Shown here one piece after another: positions 6,537 to 15,312 of a stretch of 27,638 nt of DNA. The position numbers were made by a program, and so were the translations under genes. Position 1 is the stretch's first letter; every line of letters starts with the position of its first letter. Below the pieces are notes generated by a model. That model searched no databases. It was given only the letters and a program-made list of their open reading frames with translations, and was not told where the DNA came from. Origin of the DNA: JAFGCN01 sp964547015 (lineage in GTDB: Archaea > Aenigmatarchaeota > Aenigmatarchaeia > QMZS01); NCBI GenBank assembly GCA_964547015.1, contig CAZJKT010000014.1, positions 1 through 27,638 of the forward strand, given 5' to 3'.

Positions 6537-7976
6537 TTATCCCAATTCCTCCTTTAAGAGTTCCCTGATTCTGCCCGCCTGGAAACGCCGCCCTGTTTTT
6601 CGCATTACCTGCCCGACAAGGTAATTAAACGCTTCTTCCTGGCCGTCCCGATAATCCCTAACCGCCTTTGTGTTCTCTCGGATAGCATCGCGAGTGAGGC
6701 GGCGCACTTGCTCTTCGGCAAGCGGCTTCTCATAGTTCAGGTCCCTTAGGATTTGGTCAGTATCTCGCACTTTTTTGCCTTTCACCGCATCATAGACCAT
6801 TTCCCTTAGGACAATTTCTGCAACATCATCGGTTATCAGGTATTCCTGAAGCAGGTCAAGGATTCGCCTTAAGTGCCGCACATCGATTCCTGTTTCCCTG
6901 AGCTTTAGGTTGTGGAAATTAAGGGTTTTTTTGAGATATTTTGCAAGAATAACCGCAGAGGCCTTTCGGTTGTGGGTCTCGCAGAGATATTCAAAGTAAT
7001 TGGCCATTTCAGGCTCTGTAAGCAGAGTGTCAATTAGCTCTTCGGACACTTCACCGCTTGCCATAAACCTCTTTTTCTTCATATCGGGAAGCTCAGGCAT
7101 GTTGCTCTCGACTTTATTCAAAAATGCCTCGTCAAGCTCAATTACAGGCAGGTCCGGCTCAAAAATGTAACCATAGTCCTCCTCCTCTTCCTTTTCCCTT
7201 GCGCTCACGGTTGTTTTGGCTTTTTCGTTCCAAAGCCGCGTCTCCCTCTTGACTTCGGGCAGGTTTTTTTGCCGCAAAGCCTCAAAGCTAAGGCTTTTTT
7301 CAACATCTTTTACCCCGGAAATATTTTTTATCTCAACTCGATTCCCCTCTTTTTTGGCGGTTACAAGCCCGCCTTTCTCCAATTCATATCGGTTTTCGTA
7401 TTTTGTGAGCGAAATATTTGCGTCCATTCTCATACAGCCTTCCTTTGAGAAGTCGGCTACATATAGATATTCAAGAATCTGCTGGAGCTTTTGCAGAAAC
7501 TGTCGGGCTTCGGCAGGGCTTTTTATGTCGGGCTCGGTCACGATTTCAACAAGGGGTGTGCCTGACCGGTTGTAGTCAAGAAGGCAGCGGTCATCCTTTC
7601 GGACAATCCTTGCGGGGTCCTCCTCGATGTGGATTCCCCGAAGCCGGATTTCCTTATCTTTTAGCATGATATGGCCGCCGGTTGCAAGTTTAGCCTCCTG
7701 CTGGGTAATCTGGAAGTTTTTGGCAAGGTCAGGGTAAAAATAGGTTTTTCTTGAAAATAGGAATTTTTTGTTGATGTTGCAGTCCAGAGCAAGGGCAATT
7801 TTTGCCGCAAGCTCAATTGCCTTTTCGTTTAGCCGGGGTTTTGAGCCGGGAAATCCAAGGCAGGTAGCGCAAACATTAGTGTTTGGCTCATCGTTTGAGT
7901 TTGGGCATGAGCAAAACATTTTGGTCTTTGTGTTAAGCTGGATGTGCACTTCAAGCCCAATTTTTATGCCTTCCAT
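6537..7976 (-). CDS. gatB: Asp/Glu-tRNA amidotransferase subunit B
   Basis: This 479-residue protein is the kinase and tRNA-binding subunit of GatCAB, which phosphorylates the Asp or Glu on the tRNA before amidation by ammonia from GatA. It opens IGLEVHIQLNTKTKMFC, the GatB signature. Cys22, Cys24, Cys36 and Cys39 form the zinc site. DPARIVR and LLDYNRSGTPLVEIVTEPDI follow in the catalytic cradle. A helical domain spans roughly 290-410, and the last 70 residues form the YqeY-like tail ending QAGRIRELLKEELG. Length is normal. It lies on the gatA strand, with unrelated genes between. Confidence 0.96.
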   Translation of the reverse strand: MEGIKIGLEVHIQLNTKTKMFCSCPNSNDEPNTNVCATCLGFPGSKPRLNEKAIELAAKIALALDCNINKKFLFSRKTYFYPDLAKNFQITQQEAKLATGGHIMLKDKEIRLRGIHIEEDPARIVRKDDRCLLDYNRSGTPLVEIVTEPDIKSPAEARQFLQKLQQILEYLYVADFSKEGCMRMDANISLTKYENRYELEKGGLVTAKKEGNRVEIKNISGVKDVEKSLSFEALRQKNLPEVKRETRLWNEKAKTTVSAREKEEEEDYGYIFEPDLPVIELDEAFLNKVESNMPELPDMKKKRFMASGEVSEELIDTLLTEPEMANYFEYLCETHNRKASAVILAKYLKKTLNFHNLKLRETGIDVRHLRRILDLLQEYLITDDVAEIVLREMVYDAVKGKKVRDTDQILRDLNYEKPLAEEQVRRLTRDAIRENTKAVRDYRDGQEEAFNYLVGQVMRKTGRRFQAGRIRELLKEELG

Positions 7977-8035
7977 AACAAATATAGAACCAAAAACTAA
8001 GTTTATTAGTTGAAATTCGGAGAATCTAGTTTAGC

Positions 8036-9259
8036 TCAGGCTTTTTTAAGATAGCCTTGGATTGCCTCAAGACCATCTCTCAGATAGTTAGGAGATAAGG
8101 AAAAGGTAAGCCTCATCCATCCGCTTTCCCGGGAGCCAAATCCGGATCCCGGAACTAATAGAGCCCCCGAGTTTCTATAGAGATCTATGGCAAAATCGGT
8201 ATCACCTTTCTCGGTATCAAACCGGATAAACTTGCAAAAACCTCCATCCGTATCAAGCACATCCAATACAAGAGGCTCGTCTTCAAGCATTTCGTGGAGT
8301 ATCTTATTGTTCAGCTCATATTTTCTGAGGTTTCCCTCAAGGACACTTTTGTATTCCTCAAATTCGGGTTTTAGCTCTTGCGGAATACTTTCGGGCTCAG
8401 ACAGAAATCTGCGCAGCGACATGTCTTTGGAGATAAAATTGTTATATACGGTGGAAGCGTTTCCGCAAATTATAGATAGGTCATTTTCAATATGTTTCAT
8501 AAGCTCTGATGGGGCTATGATATAACCTAATCGGAATCCGGCAACGCCCCGGTCTTTCGACCATCCGTTAACTCGGATAACTTTGTCCTCTTCAATATCA
8601 TATTTCGGCGCAGGATGCATCCTTTCGTTAAGCATAAGGCCGGAGAATATCTCATCCACAATCAGATAGATACCCTTATCCCTGCACAGCCCATATATTT
8701 GGTCTATACTTTTCTCCGAATATTCCGTTCCTGTAGGGTTATTGGGTGATGTGACTATCAGCGCTTTGGTGGAGTGGCTTATGATTTCGGTGATTTCGTC
8801 AGCTGTTGGGAGAAAACTATTTTCTTGTTTTGTGTAGATTTTCTTTACTTTTGCCCCGAGGTCCTCTGCTATTTGGCCTATGACTGGGTAACTTGGCATG
8901 GGCAGCAGGAGTTCGCAATCTTCGTTTCGGTACTCCTGTGAGATTTGTTTAAAAGCAAGATAGAGCCCGTTTGTGACCCCATTTGTCAGGCAAACATTAG
9001 ACTGGGATATGCTGTTATTGCGATATTTTATTTTCTCGAATTGGGCAATTCTTCTGAGAACTCCTTTGTTGCCGCGTGGGGGGCTATAACCATACTTTTT
9101 TGAATTAAGTCTTGAACTCACCGCCTTTTCCAGGCAGGCCGGCAAGGGGAATTCCTGCCGGTTCACATCCCCATTATTGAATCTGTAGCAGCGTTCTACG
9201 CCATCGTTACACCTTACCGGTGCACTCATAAATCCGTTGAAAAGGTCGAATGTTTCCAT
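8036..9259 (-). CDS. PLP-dependent class I/II aminotransferase
   Basis: This 407-residue fold-type I enzyme shows TSPNNPTG with Asn174, Asp202 (VDEIFSGL), the PLP Schiff-base Lys235 in GWSKDRGVAGFRLGY, the phosphate-binding Arg243, and a late Arg in GWMRLTFSLS that should bind the substrate carboxylate. This pattern fits the aspartate/aromatic aminotransferase superfamily. Amino-acid specificity cannot be read from sequence. The helical insertion about 275-300 (RRFLSEPESIPQELKPEF) is longer than I expect for the family. The gene stands alone between gatB and the proteasome gene. An A/T-rich promoter lies in 9260-9300. Confidence 0.88.
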   Translation of the reverse strand: METFDLFNGFMSAPVRCNDGVERCYRFNNGDVNRQEFPLPACLEKAVSSRLNSKKYGYSPPRGNKGVLRRIAQFEKIKYRNNSISQSNVCLTNGVTNGLYLAFKQISQEYRNEDCELLLPMPSYPVIGQIAEDLGAKVKKIYTKQENSFLPTADEITEIISHSTKALIVTSPNNPTGTEYSEKSIDQIYGLCRDKGIYLIVDEIFSGLMLNERMHPAPKYDIEEDKVIRVNGWSKDRGVAGFRLGYIIAPSELMKHIENDLSIICGNASTVYNNFISKDMSLRRFLSEPESIPQELKPEFEEYKSVLEGNLRKYELNNKILHEMLEDEPLVLDVLDTDGGFCKFIRFDTEKGDTDFAIDLYRNSGALLVPGSGFGSRESGWMRLTFSLSPNYLRDGLEAIQGYLKKA

Positions 9260-9406
9260 AAGGGAAATTGTTTTTAAAAATATATTAAGATATTACTCTA
9301 TAGTGTTAAATATTTACTTGTACAATCCCCTTGATATAAAGTTCTCAGGTATAAAGACCACTTAATAATTATATTAAACAATAGCTGGCGATTGGCTAAA
9401 TTATAC

Positions 9407-10072
9407 TTACTCCGTTTTTATAACCTTAATCTCAATATCTCCCTTGTTTGCCGCCCCATAGGGCTTTTCTCCGGCTTGAATTGCTGAAATTACGAGCTTT
9501 TTTGCCTGCTCTTCGGTCAGGCCGTCTTTGTAGTTTTTCTCAAGGTATTTCTGGGCTTCCTCTTCTCCCCTTCCCAGAGCCTTTGCCGCCCACCTGTCAA
9601 GGGTCCCTGAAGGGTTAATAACATACAAAATTGCCTCATCATTGACTCCGCCAAGAAGGATTGAGACCCCGTAAGGCCTTGCCCCTGCAAACTGGGTATA
9701 GAGCTGCATTCTGTCCGCGATTTTCTTTCCGAGGACAAAAACATCAATTGGCTCTCCATAGGTGAGCTTGTGTATCTGGGCCTGAACCCGAAGCATATCT
9801 ATAAGCGCCCTTGCATCCCCCATAAATCCGCAGGCGGTGGCTGAAATGTGCCCGTCAATATCAGCGACTTTTGCGGCTTTTGACTTTAGCATAAGCTTTG
9901 TTTCAGGGGTAAATGATGCCAGAACAACGCCGTCTTTGAAGACCGCCGCAGCGCTGGTCCTTCCAAGCTTAACTGCCTGCTGGGCGTATTCTACCTGATA
10001 AATCCTGCCTTCCGGCGAGAAAACAACAATTGCCCGGTCATAACCCATTTGGCTTGGTAAATCCATCTCCAT
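9407..10072 (-). CDS. psmA: proteasome alpha subunit
   Basis: A 221-residue alpha-type subunit of the 20S core, which forms the outer rings and gates substrate entry. The alpha signature YDRAIVVFSPEGRIYQVEYA is near residues 11-30, followed by QAVKLG and ACGFMGDARALIDMLR. There is no propeptide or catalytic N-terminal Thr, so it is alpha and not beta. It lacks the long charged C-terminal tail of many archaeal homologues. ATG 10066 (MDLPSQ) is an alternative start. Box TTTATTAT on the minus strand (10099-10092) supports 10072. It is divergent from uS13. No beta subunit is in the window. Confidence 0.94.
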   Translation of the reverse strand: MEMDLPSQMGYDRAIVVFSPEGRIYQVEYAQQAVKLGRTSAAAVFKDGVVLASFTPETKLMLKSKAAKVADIDGHISATACGFMGDARALIDMLRVQAQIHKLTYGEPIDVFVLGKKIADRMQLYTQFAGARPYGVSILLGGVNDEAILYVINPSGTLDRWAAKALGRGEEEAQKYLEKNYKDGLTEEQAKKLVISAIQAGEKPYGAANKGDIEIKVIKTE

Positions 10073-10206
10073 GTAATTAATAAGGGTTTAAATAATAAAT
10101 TGGGCGGTTAGCTTAAAAATTTGGCCTGAAAGCGGTTTCATTAGAACTTGGGCTAATCCGGGCTTTTTTGGCTAATAAACCCACTATCCCCTAAAAGGCC
10201 GCCCTT

Positions 10207-10214
10207 AATTTAAA
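10207..10214 (+). promoter_or_regulatory. TATA box for the uS13-uS4 operon
   Basis: AATTTAAA ends 17 nt before ATG 10232, favouring that start over ATG 10226, which is only 11 nt away. Confidence 0.45.
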
Positions 10215-10231
10215 CTTTTCAATAGATGGTT

Positions 10232-10675
10232 ATGGCTGAAGCAAAGATAATAAGGATTGCAAGAAAGGATGTAGATGCTACCCTGCCCATAGAGAGGGCG
10301 CTTTGCTTGGTCAAAGGGGTCGGCCCGAATATGGCGCATGCCCTTAGGGTAATTATCGGCGCAGATGAGAAAAAAAAGCTAAATGAGCTCTCAGAAAAGG
10401 AAATTGCGGCGCTTGAAGATATGATTTATAACCCCAAGAATCATGGGATTCCGGTATGGATGCTAAACCACAGAAAGGAGCCTGAGACCGGAAATGACGC
10501 CCATTATGTGGAGTCAAACCTTGACTTCAGGAAAAAGCTTGATATTGATTTTTTGAAGAAGCTCCGATGCTACAAAGGCATCAGGCACCAGCTAAAGCTT
10601 CCTGTGCGCGGGCAGAGAACAAAATCCCACTTCAGGAGAGGCGCTACCGTTGGTGTCCAGAGGAAGAAGAAGTAG
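10232..10675 (+). CDS. rps13: 30S ribosomal protein uS13
   Basis: A 147-residue uS13 that binds the head of the small subunit and contacts tRNA and the 50S. The N-terminal part has IVRIA-like AKIIRIARKDV and the helix-hairpin LVKGVGPNMAHAL. The C-terminus carries GIRHQLKLPVRGQRTKSH and a basic tail ending VGVQRKKK, the family signature. ATG 10226 in the same frame would add MV; the TATA spacing favours 10232. It is followed after one nucleotide by uS4, the usual archaeal S13-S4 order. Confidence 0.95.
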   Translation: MAEAKIIRIARKDVDATLPIERALCLVKGVGPNMAHALRVIIGADEKKKLNELSEKEIAALEDMIYNPKNHGIPVWMLNHRKEPETGNDAHYVESNLDFRKKLDIDFLKKLRCYKGIRHQLKLPVRGQRTKSHFRRGATVGVQRKKK

Positions 10676-10676
10676 T

Positions 10677-11258
10677 ATGGGAAGCCCAAAGAAATTGAGG
10701 AAGGGATGGAGCCGGCCAAAAAAGCCTTTTGACAGGGCAAGGCTGGAATATGAGGCAGAACTTAAGAAGGAATACGGATTTAAAAGAAAGAGGGAGATTT
10801 GGAAAATTAAGCAGAAGTTTAAGAATATTAAAAGGCGGGCAAGGACGATTCTTGCCACCCACGACGAGAACGAAAAGAAGGTCCTTATGGAGAAATTGCA
10901 GAAATATGGGATTGCTGACAAGAATGCTTCCATTGATGATGTGCTAAATCTCAGCCTTGAGGCATTCTGCAACCGGAGGCTTCAGACAGTAGTCCTCAAA
11001 AAAGGAATGGCAAACACAAACGGCCACGCGAGACAGATAATAACCCACCGAAAAATCCTTATAGGTGAAACTATCGTAGATATGCCAAATTATATGGTTT
11101 CGCTTGAGGATGAAAAAAAGATTAAGGTAAAGGAGAAAAAAGCCAAGCCTAAAATTGAGGAAAAGCCAACAGAAGCCAAAACAGAGGGCTTTTCTGAGCC
11201 GCAAGCCAAGCTTTCCGAGATAAAAGAGGAGGATTTGGTGAACCCTTATCTGTCCTAA
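10677..11258 (+). CDS. rps4: 30S ribosomal protein uS4
   Basis: A 193-residue uS4, a primary 16S rRNA-binding protein. MGSPKKLRKGWSRP is the archaeal N-terminus, which fixes the start at 10677 although the frame is open from 10650 inside uS13. The S4 RNA-binding domain (about 96-150) reads FCNRRLQTVVLKKG, then HARQIITHRKILIG. After PNYMVSL there is a roughly 45-residue Lys/Glu/Pro-rich tail ending EDLVNPYLS. The gene starts one nucleotide past the uS13 stop. The usual next genes, uS11 and rpoD, are absent; RNase P p29 follows instead. Confidence 0.95.
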   Translation: MGSPKKLRKGWSRPKKPFDRARLEYEAELKKEYGFKRKREIWKIKQKFKNIKRRARTILATHDENEKKVLMEKLQKYGIADKNASIDDVLNLSLEAFCNRRLQTVVLKKGMANTNGHARQIITHRKILIGETIVDMPNYMVSLEDEKKIKVKEKKAKPKIEEKPTEAKTEGFSEPQAKLSEIKEEDLVNPYLS

Positions 11259-11321
11259 ACATCTCATCTATCCTAAGCTCCATCTTGTATAGTTTATTTA
11301 CCTTTGGAATGGATTTATAAT

Positions 11322-11600
11322 ATGGCATCCAAAGACGAAATTATTCGCTTTTTGAGGGGCGAATTTATAGGAAAGAGGGTGAAAATCATTGAAAGCTCGA
11401 ACAAGACACTTATTGGGCTTGAAGGGCGAATAGTTGATGAGACCCGGAATATGTTTGAGATTGAGACCAAATCCGGGACAAAGAAAGTTCAGAAGAAGAT
11501 TTCAAAATTCTGCTTCCCCGAGGCGAAAATTGCTGTTGACGGGGCAATTATAAATTACCGCCCTGAGGATAGGCTTAATTGCAAGTTTAGGGAGTGGTGA
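11322..11600 (+). CDS. rnp1: RNase P protein component 1 (p29/Rpp29)
   Basis: A 92-residue Sm-like beta-barrel protein that partners Rpp21 on RNase P RNA, the enzyme that removes 5' leaders from pre-tRNAs. NKTLIGLEGRIVDETRNMFEIE is the p29 core, followed by KVQKKISKFCF and a C-terminal helix region. ATG 11322 (MASKDEIIRF) is chosen because TTTATTTA (11293-11300) lies 21 nt upstream. The TTG at 11304 opens the frame earlier but is too close to the box. Its place after uS13-uS4 is a translation-related context. Confidence 0.88.
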   Translation: MASKDEIIRFLRGEFIGKRVKIIESSNKTLIGLEGRIVDETRNMFEIETKSGTKKVQKKISKFCFPEAKIAVDGAIINYRPEDRLNCKFREW

Positions 11601-11601
11601 G

Positions 11602-12819
11602 TTAAAATTCCATCAGGCTTTTCTGGCTCTTGTTGAAGAATTTCAATTCCGCCTTTTTTCCCAAAGGAAGAAGCTTTCCATAAATCCCCGCCCCTCCTGG
11701 AACCTGCTCAATTTTGTCATCCCTGAAGGCCTGAATATAGAGGGCGGTTTTCTCGTCAATTCGTTTCAGGTCCTCCACAGGAACACTGAGTAAGGCATCT
11801 ATTTCGTTTCCGTAAGTTTCGACAAAGGTCTGCCAGATATTTGTGACTGTTTTTGAGGTTAGCGTGTTTATTCCGTGAGCTATTGCGATAATTTCAGCCA
11901 AAGGGTAGATGTGAGTGTATTTTGGGCGATTTGCGCCGCCATTTCCATCTGAAAGCTCTGCCGCCCTGTCCACAACACCTTTTTTAATAATCCCTGAGCA
12001 GTTTGGGCATCGCCAGCCGCATTTCCCGGCTTCCTCGCCCTTGAAGAAGGCGAGGCAGTTCTTGCAGCGTGAAAGGTGGTACTTTCCGTGAGAAGGGTGA
12101 AAACCGACATTTAGGACAATTCCCTGCCCGCCCTCATTTTTGAGCGCTTTTTTGAAATCCTCAAAAGTGAAATCATTGAGCCGTATTTTGTTGAATTCGC
12201 GGGCCAAACGCAAGGGATAAGGCGAGTGGCAGTCGCTGTTTGAGAGAAATGAGGCTTTGCTTAGTTCAGCTATTCCGTTTGCGGTTTTAGTGTCTGCCGA
12301 AAGTCCGAGCTCAAGAAAGTGTATGTGTTTTATATAACTACCGTAACATCCCTTTAATGTGTCAAAATGGGCGTAAATCCCAAAATAGGGTGTGAATGCA
12401 TGGGCTGGCCCGACAAGCCCGCCGCAGGAATGGGCAATTTCGGCGATTTCCTCGCCGTTGAGCCGAAGCCAAGGCCGCCCGTCAGCATCCAGATTATTTG
12501 AATGGCGCAAAAGCTTCTCCCTTAATTCCTCAGCTTTTGAGATTGAAGGCAGAAATATTATGTGGTGAACTCGGTTTTTGTCCTGGACCTCGGTCTGCAT
12601 GATAAATTTTACGCCGTTGCGCTCGTAAATTCCACCCTCTCCCTTAAGGTTTGCCTTGATATGCTCAAGCCATTTATTATGGATGCAGTCGCCTGTCGCC
12701 AAGAGCCCTATTCCTTTGAGTTTCGCCTGCTCGGCCATTAATGGCAACTCCATCTTGTCGGAGGTTCCGCGGGCGTATTTTGAGTGCAAATGCAGGTCTG
12801 CGTTAATTTCGAATGGCAT
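11602..12819 (-). CDS. EndoQ-like PHP-domain DNA repair endonuclease
   Basis: A 405-residue protein of the TIGR00375/endonuclease Q type, which in Thermococcales nicks DNA 5' to deaminated bases such as uracil and hypoxanthine. The PHP metal site begins ADLHLHSKYA (His10, His12), followed by GLLATGDCIHN and LSNSDCHSPYPLRLA. A four-cysteine zinc module CKNCLAF...CGWRCPNCSG sits near 247-270, as in EndoQ. The C-terminal part (VDRAAELSDG through KIEQVPGGAGIYGKL) matches the long form. It is convergent with rnp1 (1-nt gap). Family assignment is from memory of the motifs. Confidence 0.85.
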   Translation of the reverse strand: MPFEINADLHLHSKYARGTSDKMELPLMAEQAKLKGIGLLATGDCIHNKWLEHIKANLKGEGGIYERNGVKFIMQTEVQDKNRVHHIIFLPSISKAEELREKLLRHSNNLDADGRPWLRLNGEEIAEIAHSCGGLVGPAHAFTPYFGIYAHFDTLKGCYGSYIKHIHFLELGLSADTKTANGIAELSKASFLSNSDCHSPYPLRLAREFNKIRLNDFTFEDFKKALKNEGGQGIVLNVGFHPSHGKYHLSRCKNCLAFFKGEEAGKCGWRCPNCSGIIKKGVVDRAAELSDGNGGANRPKYTHIYPLAEIIAIAHGINTLTSKTVTNIWQTFVETYGNEIDALLSVPVEDLKRIDEKTALYIQAFRDDKIEQVPGGAGIYGKLLPLGKKAELKFFNKSQKSLMEF

Positions 12820-12865
12820 AAAATATTTAGTTTTGAAAGGAAAAAGGGTTTTTATAGCGGGCGGA

Positions 12866-13411
12866 TTATGGCTTGGGCTTGCCTGTGCTGCAGGCGCCCA
12901 GACTTACGGGCTCGCCAAAACTCATGAGAACACCATCAAACAAGTCCCCTCTGCTATGGAGTGCAGGAAGTCGGGTTAGCCGACCCGGTCTGTAGTTTTT
13001 GTCTACAATGCACGCGGGACTGTTTTCCCTGTGCGCCGCAGTTGTGAACCACAGAAGCACCTCTTCAGGAGAATTTCCCAAGTTCATAATTTCGGCGTAA
13101 TTTACGCCTTCTTGAGGCATAGTATATATAACACCTTCAAATGCAACAGGACGCGCCATTAAGTCTGCAGTTTCCTCTCTATAATGGTTGCAAAGATAAG
13201 TCAGGGCTACGCCCAGTTGAGGTGTATCCATAACATTCGCCCTCTTAATTGGTCCTGTTTGAGCATGAGAATTATGCCATGCTTGGTAAGCCAGATAAGC
13301 GTCCATTGCAACTCCGCTTTGATGAGATTTACTTTCTAAATAGTGCAGTAGTTTTGATTCTTTTCCCTGAAAAGGCGAAAAAAACAAACCCTCCTCAATC
13401 TGATTGCTCAT
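12866..13411 (-). CDS. hypothetical protein, 181 aa
   Basis: I do not recognise this protein. It has no signal peptide or membrane segment. The middle is rich in aromatic residues and His (AYLAYQAWHNSHAQTG; YLCNHYREETADLMARP; LLWFTTAAHREN), and the C-terminus is Gly/Pro-rich (GEPVSLGACSTGKPKP). A minus-strand A/T box near 13430-13437 precedes ATG 13411. It lies between EndoQ and the divergent thermosome gene. The sequence is non-repetitive and looks coding, but it may be restricted to this lineage. Confidence 0.6.
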   Translation of the reverse strand: MSNQIEEGLFFSPFQGKESKLLHYLESKSHQSGVAMDAYLAYQAWHNSHAQTGPIKRANVMDTPQLGVALTYLCNHYREETADLMARPVAFEGVIYTMPQEGVNYAEIMNLGNSPEEVLLWFTTAAHRENSPACIVDKNYRPGRLTRLPALHSRGDLFDGVLMSFGEPVSLGACSTGKPKP

Positions 13412-13559
13412 TATTAACTAATATGGATTAATTTTAAATTAGCTAAGGTCACTGTTCCATATCGGAGATATATTATCCCAAATATATCCTAAAAAATATT
13501 GCCTACTTCCAAAAAGACACATACAGAAAAACACTTAAGCTTTTAGGGTATAGTATAGT

Positions 13560-15188
13560 ATGAACGGAATGAATCAACCTATTTTCATACTATCAGAGGA
13601 TGCATTGAGGCAGACAGGCAAAGACGCCCAGAAAAACAACATTACAGCGGCAGTGGCAGTTTCAGAGATGGTCAGAAGCACGCTTGGGCCGAGGGGAATG
13701 GATAAAATGCTTGTGGATTCAATAGGCGACATCACAATCACAAATGACGGAGTCACAATCCTAAACGAGATGGAAGTCCAGCACCCGGCAGCAAAGATGA
13801 TAATAGAGGTCGCAAAAACACAGGAGCAGGAGGTCGGAGACGGCACAACTACTGCTGTGGTTCTTGCAGGACAGCTCCTAAAAAAAGCTGAAGGGCTTTT
13901 GGAGGAGGGAATCCACCCCATTATCATAATGAACGGCTACCGGCAGGCGAGAAAGAAATCCCTTGAGCTTTTAAAGGAGCTTAGCACAGTCGTTACCTTT
14001 AAGGATAAAGATGCCTTAAAGAAGGTTGCTTTGACCGCAATGACCGGGAAAGGCAGCGAAAGCGCAAAAGAGGAGCTTGCAGAGATAGCAATTGAGGCGC
14101 TAGGCTATGTATCAAGGGAGGAGAATGGAAAGATGGTAATAAGGCCTGAGGACATACAGATTGAGAAAAAGCAGGGCGGCTCAATTACCGATACTGAGCT
14201 TGTAAAAGGGCTTGTAATCGACAAGGAAATAGTTCACCCTGCGATGCCAAAAAAAGTCAAGGACGCCAAAATAGCGCTGATTAATGTCCCGCTTGAAGTC
14301 AAGTCGACAGAAACCGACATGAAAATCTCCGTCACAGACCCTGACAAGCTTAGGGCATTTGCTGACCAGGAGACTAAGGTCTTAAAAGACATGGCCGAGA
14401 AAGTAAAGGCAACCGGAGCGAAAGTAATTTTTTGCCAGAAGGGAATTGATGACTTGGTGCAGTACTACCTTTCAAAGGCAGGAATTGTTGCCGTAAGAAG
14501 GGTTAAGGAAAGTGACATGGACCGGCTTTCAAAAGCCACAGGAGCAAGAGTGGTCTCAACAATGGACGACATCTCAAACGATGACCTTGGATTTGCAGGG
14601 CTTGTTGAAGAGAAGAAAATCGGCGATGACAAGATGGTTTTCGTAAGAGAGTGTAAGGACCCGATGGCGGTTTCAATTCTTGTCCGGGGCGGAACCGAGC
14701 ATGTTGTTGATGAGGTCAAAAGAGCAATGGACGACGCTGTTCTTGGCGTGGCTTCAACTCTTGAGGTCGGCTCGCTTGTCTATGGAGGCGGAGCAATAGA
14801 GATAGAGCTTGGGCGAAAATTGAGGGACTACGCAGAGAGTATCGGCGGAAAAGAGCAGGTCTCGATAAACGCGTTTGCTGACGCTTTGGAAATTATTCCA
14901 AGGACTTTGGCGGAGAGCGCAGGAAGGGACGCTGTCGAGCTTTTGGTAAATGCCAAGAGCAAGCACGAAGCCGGTGGAGCAAGTTTTGGAATCAACGTCT
15001 TTGACGGGATAGTTGATGACATGAAAAAGCATGGTGTGGTTGAGCCTACAAAAATAAAGATTCAGGCAATAAGCTCGGCAACTGATGCGGCAGAGATGAT
15101 ACTGAGGGTAGATGATGTGATAACCTCTGGAAAGAGCAAGATGCCATCCATGCCTCCTGGAGGAGGAATGGGCGGAATGGACTACTAA
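13560..15188 (+). CDS. thsA: thermosome subunit (group II chaperonin)
   Basis: A 542-residue subunit of the archaeal chaperonin, an ATP-driven cage that folds proteins without a GroES lid. The equatorial ATP site shows TLGPRGMDKMLVD (41-53), TNDGVTIL and GDGTTTAVVLAG (93-104). The apical domain contains GGSITDTELVKGLVIDKEIV. LVRGGTEHVVDEVKRAMDDA and GGGAIEIELGRKLR mark the return to the intermediate and equatorial domains. It ends in the Gly/Met-rich tail GGGMGGMDY typical of archaeal subunits. Length is normal. M4 (13569) is an alternative start. It is monocistronic, with a T-rich terminator immediately after the stop. Confidence 0.97.
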   Translation: MNGMNQPIFILSEDALRQTGKDAQKNNITAAVAVSEMVRSTLGPRGMDKMLVDSIGDITITNDGVTILNEMEVQHPAAKMIIEVAKTQEQEVGDGTTTAVVLAGQLLKKAEGLLEEGIHPIIIMNGYRQARKKSLELLKELSTVVTFKDKDALKKVALTAMTGKGSESAKEELAEIAIEALGYVSREENGKMVIRPEDIQIEKKQGGSITDTELVKGLVIDKEIVHPAMPKKVKDAKIALINVPLEVKSTETDMKISVTDPDKLRAFADQETKVLKDMAEKVKATGAKVIFCQKGIDDLVQYYLSKAGIVAVRRVKESDMDRLSKATGARVVSTMDDISNDDLGFAGLVEEKKIGDDKMVFVRECKDPMAVSILVRGGTEHVVDEVKRAMDDAVLGVASTLEVGSLVYGGGAIEIELGRKLRDYAESIGGKEQVSINAFADALEIIPRTLAESAGRDAVELLVNAKSKHEAGGASFGINVFDGIVDDMKKHGVVEPTKIKIQAISSATDAAEMILRVDDVITSGKSKMPSMPPGGGMGGMDY

Positions 15189-15217
15189 TTTCTTTCCTTT
15201 TTTTGGTTTTTGTTATC
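15189..15217 (+). terminator. T-rich terminator after the thermosome gene
   Basis: Several T-runs (a 7-T run at 15198-15204, then a 5-T run) directly follow the stop, the usual archaeal intrinsic terminator form. No hairpin is needed or seen. Confidence 0.55.
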
Positions 15218-15312
15218 TTGTATTTTATTAGCGGATAGCTTAGTTTTGCCTCAGAAAACTAACCTAAAATAGGTTATCCCTACCGTAGCCCCATAATAAT
15301 TCTATAGATATT

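Noticed and set aside
7216..7669. Plus-strand frames opposite gatB
   Set aside because: Shadows of gatB; no family features and no promoter.
13451..13461. Single ACTGTTCCATA upstream of the thermosome gene
   Set aside because: It matches the operator core of P1 but is one copy, about 105 bp from the start, with no 10-bp repeat and no -18 copy.
13574..13927. Long minus-strand frame opposite the thermosome
   Set aside because: Antisense shadow of a strongly conserved coding region, as are the similar frames at 14465-15032.
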